Of a DNA stretch of 64,000 bases, positions 35,470 to 45,121 are shown one piece after another. Position numbers and translations under genes: made by a program. Origin of the DNA: Pontibacter fetidus (GTDB taxonomy: Bacteria > Bacteroidota > Bacteroidia > Cytophagales > Hymenobacteraceae). Location: positions 1 to 64,000 of the forward strand of contig NZ_JAAEAA010000015.1 in the NCBI RefSeq assembly GCF_010119545.1, in the 5' to 3' direction. The notes under the pieces were generated by a model. It saw nothing but the letters and a program-made list of their open reading frames with translations, did not search any database and was not told the origin of the DNA. Position 1 is the first letter of the stretch. Each line of letters starts with the position of its first letter.

Positions 35470-35491
35470 GCCAGCCTAACACCTAAAACTG

Positions 35492-35527
35492 CAGCCTGCC
35501 GGAACTATACCTGGCAGGCTGTTTTTG
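35492..35527 (+). terminator. Terminator after the 34810 lipoprotein gene
   Basis: CAGCCTGCC and GGCAGGCTG form a 9-bp stem with a 12-base loop, followed by TTTTTG. Confidence 0.85.
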
Positions 35528-35672
35528 TTATCGCTCATGCTATAGTTTAACTAACAAAACAGCCCGTCTGCCGATTATTAGTTATAGTTTGTATAAAGCA
35601 GTTTCACGCAATCAAATCGTTTAGTATCTTCACTTTGACTAACTCTATTTCTTGTTCAAACGCAGAACAAAC

Positions 35673-38600
35673 ATGACAAAACCAATACAAGCTAACTCGG
35701 GCCGCTGGAAGAAAAACCTGCTTCTGGCTTGCTCCCTGGGCTTGTTCCTGACGCCAGGTATGGCACAGGAGGCAGCTACACCCAAAAAAGCCGACACTAA
35801 AAAAGAGGAGAAAAAAGATCTTCCGCTGGAAGGTGCCCGCAAAATAAACATCAACACCTCTGAAGGCTCCTGGCTGGCGCTGGATGTTAGCCCCGATGGC
35901 AAGCAGATCATCTTCAGTATGCTTGGCGACCTGTACCTTTTGCCTATAACAGGAGGTAAAGCCACTCAGCTAACCGATGGCATGGCTTTCGATACGCACG
36001 CGCGTTTCAGCCCGGATGGTAAGTCTATTGTGTTTGTTTCGGATAGAGATGGCGCAGACAACATCTGGACCATGGACCTGGCCACTAAAAAGCCCAAGCA
36101 GATCAGCAAAAGCAAAAACGAGAACTTTTTCTCAGCCGAATGGACACCGGATGGTGAGTACCTGGTTGCTTCACGTGGTCGTCGTAACCTGAAACTGCAC
36201 CTTTACCATAAAGATGGCGGCACCGGCGTACAGCTAATCAATAAGCCAGAAAATCTGAAAACCGTTGAGCCTGCTTTTGGCAAAGATGATCGGTACATCT
36301 GGTTTTCGCAGCGAACAGGCGCCTGGAACTATAACGCCCAGTTACCACAATACCAATTAGCTACTTTCGATCGCCAGACAGGTGAGATAGAGACCAAAAC
36401 AGCCCGATACGGTTCTGCCTTTGCTCCTACCCTTTCGCCGGACGGCAACTGGCTGGTTTTTGGTACGCGCCACAACAACCAGACCGGCTTAATTGCCCAA
36501 AACCTTAAAACCGGCGAAGAAAAATGGCTGGCCTACCCTGTACAGCGCGACGAGCAGGAAAGTATAGCTCCGCTAGGTGTGTTACCTCCTATGTCATTCA
36601 CGCCAGACAGCAAAGAACTGGTAGCCTCTTATGGTGGTAAGATCTATAGTATACCGGTAGCTGGTGGTCCTGCCCGCGAAATCCCATTCCAGGTAAATAC
36701 AGATATCGCCATCGGCCCTAAGCTGGACTTTAAATACCCGATAAAGGACGATAAAATGATGACGGTGACGCAGCTGCGCGATGCGGCTGTATCCCCAGAC
36801 GGCAAACGTGTTGCCTTTACTGCCCTGGACAGATTGTATGTAATGGATTACCCGAACGGTACGCCAAAGCGCCTTACTGACCAGGAGTTTACACAGGCGC
36901 AGCCAGCGTGGTCGCCGGATGGCAAGACGATAGCTTATGTTACCTGGCACGAGAAAAACGGTGGCGCTATTTATAAAACAAATGCTAACGGTAAAGGCAA
37001 ACCAACTAAGTTAACCCAGGAGAGTGCCGTATTCCAGGAGCCGGTATTTACACCAAACGGAGAGCGCATTGTGTTTGCCAAAGGATCGGCGCAGTCTTAT
37101 AAAGAAGAACCGGGTCCGGGTGCATTTGATGCACGCCAAACTATAAACTGGATTCCGGCAAAAGGTGGCAAAAGCACGTTTGTTACCAATGCAGGTGTGG
37201 GTGCTAATCCGCACTTTGTTAAAGGCGACGACCGTATTTACCTCTACAACTATGCCGATGGCCTGATCTCGATCCGTTGGGATGGTACTGACAAGAAATC
37301 ATACCTGAAAGTGAAGGGTATTACCACATTCGGCAGCGTTAACGGCGATGGCCTGATGGAGGAAATGTGCAACATGCTGCACCAGAATGAGCGCGAACCA
37401 CAGCAGCAGGCAACTACAGCTACCACACTTATTAAAGCTCCAGTTGGCGATAAGGCGCTTGCCCTGATCAATAACGAGATTTATGTGGTAACTATACCGG
37501 TTGTAGGCGGCGAAACACCAACTATATCAGTGGCCGATGTGGCTACTTCTCAGTTCCCGAGCTGGAAACTGACTGAAATTGGCGGTCAGTTCCCGAGCTG
37601 GTCTGCTGATGGGAAAACGGTATACTGGTCTATAGGACACGGTTTCTTTGCGTATAATCTGGATGAAGCCAAGGCTAAAAAAGAGCAGATGGACCTAGCA
37701 GCTGAAAAGAAAAAAGAAGCCAAAGACAACGGTACTGATGCAAAACCTGACAGCGCCAACGCCGAAAAAGAAGCAATTGTAATTGCAGAGTATAAGCCAA
37801 AGGAAACTAAGATTACCGTACAGGTTCCACGTGATATTCCGCAAGGCATTGTGTTACTACAGGGTGCCCGCATTATTACCATGAACGGCAATGAGGTAAT
37901 CGAGAATGGCGACATTTTAGTTGAGAACAACCGCATTAAAGCAGTTGGCAAATCTGGTTCGTTAACTGTTCCGCAAGGTGCCAAGATTGTGGATGTAAAA
38001 GGCAAAACTATAACACCTGGTTTTGTTGATACACACTCGCACATGTGGCCACGCTGGGGTGTGCATACCAACCAGGTTTGGATGTATGCTGCTAACCTGG
38101 CTTATGGTGTAACCACTACCCGCGACCCGCAAACCGGGACAACCGACGTACTAACCTATAGTGACCTGGTAGATGCCGGCAAAATGATCGGCCCAAGAGT
38201 ATACTCAACAGGCCCTGGCGTAGGTTACTGGGCATACAACCTTAAAAGCCTGGAACATACCAAAAACGTATTGCGCCAGTATTCGGAGTATTACAATACC
38301 AAAACTATAAAAATGTACCTGGCAGGCAATCGCCAGCACCGCCAATGGATTATTATGGCAGCTAAGGAACAGGGCTTGCTACCAACTACAGAAGGTGGCC
38401 TTGACTTTAAACTGAACATGACGCAGGCCATAGATGGTTACCCAGGTCACGAACACGCTTTCCCGATCTATCCGCTTTACAAAGATGTGATTGATTTTGT
38501 AGCCAAATCGCAGATGGCTTATACGCCTACCCTGCTGGTATCGTATGGCGGCCCGTGGGCTGAAAACTATTACTATGCCACAGAAGATGTGGTTGGTGAT

Positions 38601-39101
38601 AAAAAGCTGAACTACTTTACACCAAAGCCGGAACTAGACGCAAAAGCACGCCGCAGACCAGGCTGGTTTACCAAAGACGAGCACATATTTACGCGCCACG
38701 CTGAGTTCGTAAATAACCTTGTAAAAGAGGGTGGTTTGGCTGGTATCGGTTCTCATGGCCAGTTACAGGGTCTTGGGTATCATTGGGAAGTATGGTCGGT
38801 GCAATCGGGTGGCATGAGTAACCACGATGCGCTTAAAGTAGCCACTATACTAGGTGCCAGATCACTGGGCTTGGAAGGTGATATCGGATCTATCGAAAAC
38901 GGAAAACTGGCTGACCTTGTAATAATGGATAACAACCCGCTGGAGAACATCCGTAATACTAACACCATTAAGTATGTGATGCGCAACGGCCGCTTGTTTG
39001 ATGCCAACACCATGGACGAACTGGCCCCTACTGCCCGCAAAGCGCCTGATTTTGACTGGCACAGCGCTATGCCGGTAGGTGTGCCTGGCATAAAGCAATA
39101 A
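35673..39101 (+). CDS. Secreted TolB-propeller/amidohydrolase fusion protein
   Basis: The 1142-residue protein begins MTKPIQANSGRWKKNLLLAC with a signal peptide to about residue 33 (GLFLTPGMAQ). Next comes a TolB/WD40-like propeller with repeated SPDGK and FTPDG motifs (about 70-660), then a metal-dependent amidohydrolase domain with HxH in TPGFVDTHSHMW and a C-terminal ILGARSLGLEGDIGSIENGKLADLVIMDNNPLENI. Such fusions occur in Bacteroidota and Proteobacteria and are often annotated as amidohydrolases of unknown substrate. I use the ATG at 35673, not the TTG at 35652. Confidence 0.88.
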   Translation: MTKPIQANSGRWKKNLLLACSLGLFLTPGMAQEAATPKKADTKKEEKKDLPLEGARKININTSEGSWLALDVSPDGKQIIFSMLGDLYLLPITGGKATQLTDGMAFDTHARFSPDGKSIVFVSDRDGADNIWTMDLATKKPKQISKSKNENFFSAEWTPDGEYLVASRGRRNLKLHLYHKDGGTGVQLINKPENLKTVEPAFGKDDRYIWFSQRTGAWNYNAQLPQYQLATFDRQTGEIETKTARYGSAFAPTLSPDGNWLVFGTRHNNQTGLIAQNLKTGEEKWLAYPVQRDEQESIAPLGVLPPMSFTPDSKELVASYGGKIYSIPVAGGPAREIPFQVNTDIAIGPKLDFKYPIKDDKMMTVTQLRDAAVSPDGKRVAFTALDRLYVMDYPNGTPKRLTDQEFTQAQPAWSPDGKTIAYVTWHEKNGGAIYKTNANGKGKPTKLTQESAVFQEPVFTPNGERIVFAKGSAQSYKEEPGPGAFDARQTINWIPAKGGKSTFVTNAGVGANPHFVKGDDRIYLYNYADGLISIRWDGTDKKSYLKVKGITTFGSVNGDGLMEEMCNMLHQNEREPQQQATTATTLIKAPVGDKALALINNEIYVVTIPVVGGETPTISVADVATSQFPSWKLTEIGGQFPSWSADGKTVYWSIGHGFFAYNLDEAKAKKEQMDLAAEKKKEAKDNGTDAKPDSANAEKEAIVIAEYKPKETKITVQVPRDIPQGIVLLQGARIITMNGNEVIENGDILVENNRIKAVGKSGSLTVPQGAKIVDVKGKTITPGFVDTHSHMWPRWGVHTNQVWMYAANLAYGVTTTRDPQTGTTDVLTYSDLVDAGKMIGPRVYSTGPGVGYWAYNLKSLEHTKNVLRQYSEYYNTKTIKMYLAGNRQHRQWIIMAAKEQGLLPTTEGGLDFKLNMTQAIDGYPGHEHAFPIYPLYKDVIDFVAKSQMAYTPTLLVSYGGPWAENYYYATEDVVGDKKLNYFTPKPELDAKARRRPGWFTKDEHIFTRHAEFVNNLVKEGGLAGIGSHGQLQGLGYHWEVWSVQSGGMSNHDALKVATILGARSLGLEGDIGSIENGKLADLVIMDNNPLENIRNTNTIKYVMRNGRLFDANTMDELAPTARKAPDFDWHSAMPVGVPGIKQ

Positions 39102-39125
39102 ACTATAGTTACTGATAACAGTGCA

Positions 39126-39160
39126 AAAGCCCTCTACATTGGTAGAGGGCTTTTTTTATG
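39126..39160 (+). terminator. Terminator after the TolB/amidohydrolase gene
   Basis: AAAGCCCTCTAC and GTAGAGGGCTTT form a 12-bp stem with a 4-base loop, followed by TTTT. Confidence 0.9.
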
Positions 39161-39260
39161 GCCTGCAGTATGCCACCATCCAGGCAAGCGTCCAGCAAAA
39201 CTTCATTTAAAACACATAAAAACAAGCATATAGAAATATGTATTTGTATTGCTAAACTCT

Positions 39261-39268
39261 TATATTTG
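39261..39268 (+). promoter_or_regulatory. Bacteroidota-type -7 box before the TPR kinase
   Basis: TATATTTG matches TAnnTTTG and lies 58 bp before the ATG at 39327. TTTG at 39243-39246 is closer than the usual -33 spacing, so the promoter is only partly matched. Confidence 0.4.
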
Positions 39269-39326
39269 CTGAGTTAAGACGCCCCCGCTACCTGAGTTAA
39301 AACAAACTTTTTAGAAGCCGCTGCCG

Positions 39327-41327
39327 ATGATAACAGCTCTACTCGTACAATTTTTCCTGCTTATTATTGTGCCTGACCCAAAGGCAAATGCTTTGCAGCA
39401 TTCTGCCAGCAATACAAGAGCAGCGCAGCATCACCAGGCCGAAGAACTATGTGAACTTAGCAAAGCGCATTGGTACACCGACCCCAAACTGGCCGTATCG
39501 TATGGCAGGCAAGCTATAAAATTAGCCACCAAAATAAACGACAAGCTACTGCTGGCCAGGGCTTATAACAGTGTTGGTTCAGGTTTTTATAACCTCGGCG
39601 ACTATAACACCTCGGCTGATTATTACTACAAGGCTGTTAAGCTCCGCGAAGCCCTGGCAGATACAATAGGCATGAGCTCCAGTTACAATAACATCGGCAA
39701 TATTTACCTGAACCAGCAGAACTACGAAAGAGCTCAGAACTACTACCAGAAATCGTTTGAATTAGCCGAACTTGTAAAAGATACTATAGGTATTAGCCGG
39801 GCACTTAACAGCCTGGGCAATGTGCACCGCCGCCAGCAACACTTCGACAAGGCCCTGCACTACTACCTCAGAGCGCTGCCATTAAAAGAGAGAGCCCAGG
39901 ACGACCGGGGAACCGTTATCAGCCTTAACAACCTAGGCATAACCTACCAGAAACTCGGGAACAATAAAGATGCCCTGCACTACCTGCAGCGCGGGCTGGC
40001 CCTTGCCATCAGGTCCAACAACCTGCACGACCAGATATTTTCGTACCGGGGCCTGGCCGAAACGCACCAGGGCATGAAGGACTATAAAAATGCTATAGCT
40101 TATGCCAGAAAAAGCCTTGATGTAGCCCAGCATACCTACTCTAAAAGCGAAGCAAAGAACTCGGCAGAGGTGCTGCAGAAGATCCTGAGCGAGACCGGGA
40201 ACTATAAAGCAGCATACCAGTACCTGAAATTGGTAGCAGCTTATAATGACAGCATCAACACCGAAGAAATAACCCGCCAGACCACCAGTTTCCAGGTAAA
40301 GTACGAAACAGCCCAAAAGGAAAAAGAAAACCTGAAACTACTGGCCGAGCACGAGCTGCACGAACAGGAAATAGAACACCAGACCCTGATAAAATATACG
40401 GCTATCGGGCTGTTAGCGCTTGCTATTACAGTAGTGATGCTGGTTTTCAGGGGGAGCCAGCGCACCAAGCGCATGAACAAACTGTTGTCGCGCAAAAATA
40501 AAAAGGTAAGCAAGTATAGCGAGAATATTAAAAATCAGAAAAACGAACTGGCGGCGCAGGCAAAAGAACTACAGCAGCAGAAAGAGGAACTTGAGAAGCT
40601 GAACCAGGTAAAAGACAAGCTTTTTTCTATAGTTGCACACGACCTCCGGGGGCCGTTGCTTTCTTTAAAATCGCTGTTGCAGGTACTAGCCATGGGCCGG
40701 ATTACAGAAGAACAGTTTATGCATTTTGCCAAAACCCTGGAAGCGGAGCAGCAAAATACCCTTTGGCTGGTAGATAACCTGTTACTATGGGCGCGTTCCC
40801 AAATGCAGGGCACCTCTATAAAACCGGAAGAAATATGCATACATGCCCTTACCGATAATACCCTGAAACTGCTGGCCCCACAGGCGAACCGCAAAAGCGT
40901 AAGCATGCAAAACTTTGCCTCGCAAACTATAGCTGCCTTTGCCGATGCCGATATGATACAGCTTGTGCTACGTAACCTGGTATCTAACGCCATTAAATTC
41001 TGTAACGAAGGCGATGTAGTAACTATAGAATCAGAACTGCTAAACGACCATACCCTGCAGGTTGCCGTGCGCGACACAGGAACAGGTATCTGCCCTAAAA
41101 AAATGGAAAAGCTGTTTGGGCTGCGTACTTACTCTACCTTAGGTACCAACAAAGAAAGAGGTAGCGGACTGGGCCTAGCCATGTGCCGCGATTTTGTGGA
41201 AAGCAACCACGGTAAAATATGGGCAGAAAGCGTATTGGGAGAAGGAAGTGTTTTCAGGTTTACGTTACCGCTTGCTACTAAAACTATAGTTGCAACCCCG
41301 GAAGCCGAAGCCGCTGAGGTGCTTTAA
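39327..41327 (+). CDS. TPR-repeat sensor histidine kinase
   Basis: The 666-residue protein has an N-terminal signal or membrane segment (ALLVQFFLLIIV), then about six to seven TPR repeats (residues 35-270, e.g. SSYNNIGNIYLNQQNYERAQNYYQKSFELA). A coiled coil and a membrane helix follow (about 352-373, LIKYTAIGLLALAITVVMLVFRG), then HisKA with His in FSIVAHDLRGPLLSLKSLL, and HATPase (NLVSNAIKFC, DTGTGICPKKMEKLFGL, GSGLGLAMCRDFV). The TPRs would face the periplasm. No response regulator is adjacent. Confidence 0.9.
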   Translation: MITALLVQFFLLIIVPDPKANALQHSASNTRAAQHHQAEELCELSKAHWYTDPKLAVSYGRQAIKLATKINDKLLLARAYNSVGSGFYNLGDYNTSADYYYKAVKLREALADTIGMSSSYNNIGNIYLNQQNYERAQNYYQKSFELAELVKDTIGISRALNSLGNVHRRQQHFDKALHYYLRALPLKERAQDDRGTVISLNNLGITYQKLGNNKDALHYLQRGLALAIRSNNLHDQIFSYRGLAETHQGMKDYKNAIAYARKSLDVAQHTYSKSEAKNSAEVLQKILSETGNYKAAYQYLKLVAAYNDSINTEEITRQTTSFQVKYETAQKEKENLKLLAEHELHEQEIEHQTLIKYTAIGLLALAITVVMLVFRGSQRTKRMNKLLSRKNKKVSKYSENIKNQKNELAAQAKELQQQKEELEKLNQVKDKLFSIVAHDLRGPLLSLKSLLQVLAMGRITEEQFMHFAKTLEAEQQNTLWLVDNLLLWARSQMQGTSIKPEEICIHALTDNTLKLLAPQANRKSVSMQNFASQTIAAFADADMIQLVLRNLVSNAIKFCNEGDVVTIESELLNDHTLQVAVRDTGTGICPKKMEKLFGLRTYSTLGTNKERGSGLGLAMCRDFVESNHGKIWAESVLGEGSVFRFTLPLATKTIVATPEAEAAEVL

Positions 41328-41372
41328 AACAACTGTCTGCTTACTACAGTATACTACCTAAAACCTTACCTT

Positions 41373-42206
41373 ATGCACCGCTCCGTACTTTTATACCTGT
41401 TGCTATGTTGTACCCTCGGCTGCAAACAAACCGACAGAGAAGAGGCGCAGGATCAATTCCGAAAGAGACAGGAAGCTATACTGGAACGCGACCGCAGTGC
41501 CGCAGAACCGGAAACCGCACCGCCTGCTGCCGAACCAACTATTACAACCGACAAAAACACAACTATAGCTCCTGCTACTACCGGCGATAAAGTAGTAGCA
41601 GTAAAAGATGGCGATACGATAGAGCTGCTACGCAATGGCCAAACTATAAAAGTAAGGTTATATGGTGTTGATTGTCCTGAAAAAACACAGGATTATGGGC
41701 AGCGCGCCAAGCAGTTTACATCTGACCTGGCTTTTGGTAAAACAGTGCGCCTGATAGAACACAACAAAGACCGGTATGGCCGCACGGTAGGTACTATTAT
41801 ACTTCCGGATGGGCGCAACCTGAACGAGGAACTGGTACGCAACGGTTTTGCCTGGCATTACAAAGCTTACTCCAAAGACCAGAAACTGGCAAACCTGGAA
41901 GCAGATGCCCGCCAATACAAACGTGGCTTATGGGCAGCACCAAACCCCACCCCACCCTGGGACTACAGAAAAGATAAAAAGACGACCGCGGCCACTAAAA
42001 AAGCTGATGCGTTAACTGCACCTTTACCTGCCGGGGCCACCACCCATAAAGTGTACATCTGCAACAGTGCAGGCTCCGGTGTATACCATACCACTAAAAG
42101 CTGTACCGTACTTAAACGCTGTAAAGACGAAGTGCTTACCGTTACCGAGGCTGTTGCCATCAGGCAGTATGGTCGCCGGGCAGATAAAACCTGCAGCAGC
42201 AATTAA
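41373..42206 (+). CDS. SNase-like thermonuclease lipoprotein with a C-terminal Cys/His module
   Basis: The 277-residue protein has a lipoprotein signal (LLLCCTLGC, Cys17), a low-complexity linker, and a staphylococcal-nuclease-like domain (about 70-190) with the active residues in VRLYGVDCPE and DRYGRTVG, so it should cleave nucleic acid outside the cytoplasm. After a second linker it carries a small C-terminal module (about 225-277): VYICNSAGSGVYHTTKSCTV...RCKDEV...EAVAIRQYGRRADKTC. The Cys and His spacing suggests a metal or structural site. The next gene encodes the same module. The start is ATG 41373. Confidence 0.88.
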   Translation: MHRSVLLYLLLCCTLGCKQTDREEAQDQFRKRQEAILERDRSAAEPETAPPAAEPTITTDKNTTIAPATTGDKVVAVKDGDTIELLRNGQTIKVRLYGVDCPEKTQDYGQRAKQFTSDLAFGKTVRLIEHNKDRYGRTVGTIILPDGRNLNEELVRNGFAWHYKAYSKDQKLANLEADARQYKRGLWAAPNPTPPWDYRKDKKTTAATKKADALTAPLPAGATTHKVYICNSAGSGVYHTTKSCTVLKRCKDEVLTVTEAVAIRQYGRRADKTCSSN

Positions 42207-42216
42207 TAACTATCGC

Positions 42217-42224
42217 TATATTTG
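42217..42224 (+). promoter_or_regulatory. Bacteroidota-type -7 box before the 42243 gene
   Basis: TATATTTG matches TAnnTTTG and lies 18 bp before the ATG at 42243, within the 36-bp gap after the nuclease gene. The second gene may therefore have its own promoter. Confidence 0.4.
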
Positions 42225-42242
42225 CCCTACCAACCCGAACGT

Positions 42243-42653
42243 ATGAATATTACCTTAATTAACCGCTTTCTGAAATGGAGTGGCAAAGCAACTGCTTTAG
42301 CTATAGTTTGCAGCACCTTACTTTTTGCGTGCCAGTCTGCGGAGCAGCCCCAGGAAGAAGCAAACGTAGCAACAGAGCAAACAGCTGCCGCTGCCGACAC
42401 TGTACAGCGCCGTCCCGCCCCCGATTTTTATGTGATACCCCCTGGCATGGAACGTAAGCGCGTATGGGTTTGCGATGATGCCTCAAAAGATGTGTTTCAT
42501 ACAAAAAACACCTGCGAAGCATTACGCCCTTGCAATGGCGCTTTCCGGAATGTGTCCTTGCAGCGCGCTATTGAAGAGTATGGCCGTTATAACTGCGAGA
42601 TCTGCAGCAAAGAGCTGTCTGATATTTTTGACGATAAAAAGATAAGAGGGTAA
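42243..42653 (+). CDS. Small lipoprotein with the Cys/His module of the preceding nuclease
   Basis: The 136-residue protein has a lipoprotein signal (TALAIVCSTLLFAC), an Ala/Glu/Thr linker, and a C-terminal module VWVCDDASKDVFHTKNTCEALRPC...EEYGRYNCEIC. It is aligned residue for residue with the end of the nuclease just before it: Cys, His, Cys, Cys and Cys are kept, with one extra Cys. This is likely a small metal-binding or disulfide-rich fold, related in pattern to the YHxxxCxxL...PCxxC tails of SNase and ComE-type proteins. A separate function cannot be given. I use the ATG at 42243; the TTG at 42222 is less likely. Confidence 0.75.
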   Translation: MNITLINRFLKWSGKATALAIVCSTLLFACQSAEQPQEEANVATEQTAAAADTVQRRPAPDFYVIPPGMERKRVWVCDDASKDVFHTKNTCEALRPCNGAFRNVSLQRAIEEYGRYNCEICSKELSDIFDDKKIRG

Positions 42654-42767
42654 ACCAACCAAACGGATAGCTACCACCGTGCGGCCCACGTTTTTTTTGA
42701 TTGGTTAAATCATAGCTTTACCACGCTTATAACAAGCACAGCGAACTATAAAGCTATTAAACTATAA

Positions 42768-42790
42768 GAGCCCCTTGCGGGGCTCTATTT
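42768..42790. terminator. Terminator between the 42243 and Usp genes
   Basis: AGAGCCCC and GGGGCTCT form an 8-bp stem with a tight TTGC loop. It lies between convergent genes and is T-rich on both sides. Confidence 0.8.
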
Positions 42791-43640
42791 ATTTCATTTC
42801 GTGTAATATAAGCAATGGCATTTCGGCCTGGTAGGTCATGCGGTCGGCGAGGCGTTGGGTAAACAGTTCGGCAAAAAAGCCTTTGTTGCGCCTTAGTATA
42901 GCCAATACGCTACCGTTTTCCTGTTCAAAATAGGTTTTAAGTCCTTCGTCCGGGTGGCGGTTCACTACTTCTCTGATGCATAAAGTAGTTTCCGGGAAAA
43001 TACCCGACACTTGGTTCCAGAACTGATTACCACGCTCCGTTAGTTCATCCGTTGATTCTTTAGCAACATGCACCAGGTCTACGCAGGCCCCAAACAGGTT
43101 CGCAAACTTAACAACGTAGTGCAGAGCCGTAATATCTTCCGGGGTATAATCGGTAGCGTACACAATTTTGGTAAAGTTAGGCGCTGCAGCATGCGACGGC
43201 ACAGCCAGCAACGGACTTTTAACTTCTTCTACTACAGCCTCGGTGTTGCTCCCGATCAGGAGTTCTTCCAGGGCATTGCCGCCGCCGGTTGTTCCCATCA
43301 CTATCAGCTCATAACCTTCGTTTTTGGTCAGGTGTTCCGCAATATCAGTCAGCAGGGCCTCTTTCAGGATATAATCGCAGGTAAACTCGCCGCTACGGTT
43401 GGCGCCATATTTTTCTTCTATCTGCATTACCATCGCTTTCAGGCGTTCGCCAGCCTCCCGTATCTGCTCGCCCAGCAATTCGCTTGCTACCAGAGCTGTT
43501 TCAGAAGTATCAACTATAGGCAGATGCACTACATGCAGCAGCGATAAATGCGCACCGGTTTTACGGGCAATATAAATGGCATAATCAAGAGCCTTGGAGG
43601 CCGTTCTTGAAAAATCGGTTGGGCAGAGTATCTTTTTCAT
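42789..43640 (-). CDS. Two-domain universal stress protein
   Basis: The 283-residue protein holds two tandem Usp domains (about residues 1-143 and 150-283). The first has the nucleotide-binding pattern GTTGGGNALEELLIGSNTEAV and an acidic start (MKKILCPTDFSRTASKALDYAI). The second (KIVYATDYTPEDITALHYVVKFANLF) ends without the clear GxxG(9x)GS signature and probably does not bind ATP. Such proteins bind ATP and are induced by stress; the precise role is unknown. A hairpin at its 3' end lies between convergent genes. Confidence 0.88.
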   Translation of the reverse strand: MKKILCPTDFSRTASKALDYAIYIARKTGAHLSLLHVVHLPIVDTSETALVASELLGEQIREAGERLKAMVMQIEEKYGANRSGEFTCDYILKEALLTDIAEHLTKNEGYELIVMGTTGGGNALEELLIGSNTEAVVEEVKSPLLAVPSHAAAPNFTKIVYATDYTPEDITALHYVVKFANLFGACVDLVHVAKESTDELTERGNQFWNQVSGIFPETTLCIREVVNRHPDEGLKTYFEQENGSVLAILRRNKGFFAELFTQRLADRMTYQAEMPLLILHEMK

Positions 43641-43784
43641 GAGTTATAGTTGAGCATGTAGATCAATAATATGCTAAGATTGCTATGTATACGCAACCTG
43701 CCAAATCTGATTAACGGAAAAAACGCAAAAGTGATAACTATCATCTGTCGCCTCAGCCAAATACACACTATAAAACCGGCCGTT

Positions 43785-44846
43785 CTACATCTCTTGCCCC
43801 AGGGCTTTTATTTCCTTCCAGGTCCAGTTATGCTTTGGTTTTATATCCTGGTAGGCCTGTTGGTAATAGTGTACTATTGTTTGTTTAAGCTCCTGAGGTG
43901 CTATACTTGAAGGATAAATTTCGCGTTGGGTAGGGTTATCGTAGGCCTCTTCGCGGTTCAGGTTATGGCCCTGAAGGCGCAGCAATGGTCCCGTTTCCGT
44001 TACCGAATCAGCTGTCCAGGTATAGTTGCTTTGCTCCAGTTGGTTAAGTTTGGCGGCCAGCGGGGCCAATGGCAGTCGTGGTAAAGTTGGCCTTGAGGCG
44101 ATATCTACCCAGGTGGTATACTTGTACTCCAGTTCGTAGCGGTTAGTATTGTAGCAGGCCAGCACTATATCAAACCCAACTGTACGACTGAAAAGCGCAT
44201 AGTAATGTACCGGTTCAGGGGTATCGATGATGATCAATCCGATCTCGGGGTAACGGGTAAGCTTAGAGGCAGGGCTATACATGGTGCGGTAACCAAGCAG
44301 CACATCGCCTACTTCGTCTTCCCAGGCACCGCGCTCCCAATCCGGGTCTTTTAGTACCTGCTTAAAGCGGGGCAGAAAATATTCGAACTTTTTAACACAC
44401 TGTGCTGCTTCCTTTTCCTCCATTTCATCGGCAGCGAATGGCTTATAAAACAATTCGCGCTCCCGGGCATTTATCCAGCAAACCAGTTTCAGGGCCTCGC
44501 CGGAAAGCGGGTGGTTCAGGTCCAGCTCCCTGAAATCTCCGATAAGCGCCATTTGCCTTAAAAGCTCTTCATGTTCCAGAGCCAGTTCCGGGTTAAGCAA
44601 GCTCCACACTCCCACAAATCCATCTATATCAAAATGGTTAGCTGTTACATAAGGTAGCTCCAGTCCATCTATATTCTCCCGAATGGCATTCAGAACTATA
44701 GCTGCACTCGTATCAGCACGAAGTATGTTCGGGGTAGGAGCGCCCCGCCAGTGCGAAAGGATCAGCCCGTTCGGGTGGGTGCTGTCTACAACTATAGCTT
44801 TTTTATCTTTTAGCTCCGAGAATGGTATAAACTGCTTTTTGCTCAT
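43785..44846 (-). CDS. Conserved hypothetical protein, DUF6687-like
   Basis: The protein of about 353 residues starts MSKKQFIPFSELKDKKAIVVDSTHPNGLILSHWRGAPTPNILRADTSAAIVLNA and contains VTANHFDIDGFVGVWSLLNPELA, where the DIDG motif resembles metal-binding DHH-like or phosphatase motifs. I believe it belongs to a Bacteroidota family of unknown function (DUF6687) but cannot confirm this. No signal or membrane segment is seen. The frame also allows a start at 44897 with 17 more residues (MNNPFLHLNFQFQTFIG), which look unlike the family. It is probably cytoplasmic and transcribed alone. Confidence 0.7.
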   Translation of the reverse strand: MSKKQFIPFSELKDKKAIVVDSTHPNGLILSHWRGAPTPNILRADTSAAIVLNAIRENIDGLELPYVTANHFDIDGFVGVWSLLNPELALEHEELLRQMALIGDFRELDLNHPLSGEALKLVCWINARERELFYKPFAADEMEEKEAAQCVKKFEYFLPRFKQVLKDPDWERGAWEDEVGDVLLGYRTMYSPASKLTRYPEIGLIIIDTPEPVHYYALFSRTVGFDIVLACYNTNRYELEYKYTTWVDIASRPTLPRLPLAPLAAKLNQLEQSNYTWTADSVTETGPLLRLQGHNLNREEAYDNPTQREIYPSSIAPQELKQTIVHYYQQAYQDIKPKHNWTWKEIKALGQEM

Positions 44847-45065
44847 ACCTATAAAGGTCTGAAACTGGAAATTCAGATGCAAAAAAGGATTGTTCATTGG
44901 CGTTTAACTTGTATATTCAGTCAGGGAAATGAGATTAAAGTTTCTTTTTGCCATTCCGAGTATTCTTAAGACGGGAGTCGAAAAGAGCCAACGTAGCTCT
45001 GAGAGGTAGAGGTAGTTGGATTATAGTAACTATAAAACGACATCGCTAACTATAGCAAAGGTCAA

Positions 45066-45105
45066 AAACTCCCTCTCCTGTCAGGAGAGGGCTGGGGTGA
45101 GGTAA
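45066..45105. repeat. GC-rich intergenic hairpin repeat, copy 3
   Basis: CTCCCTCTCCTG and CAGGAGAGGG form a stem, followed by CTGGGGTGAGGT as in the other copies. It lies between the 43785 and 45122 genes, both on the minus strand. Confidence 0.65.
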
Positions 45106-45121
45106 AACACCATCTATAAAA

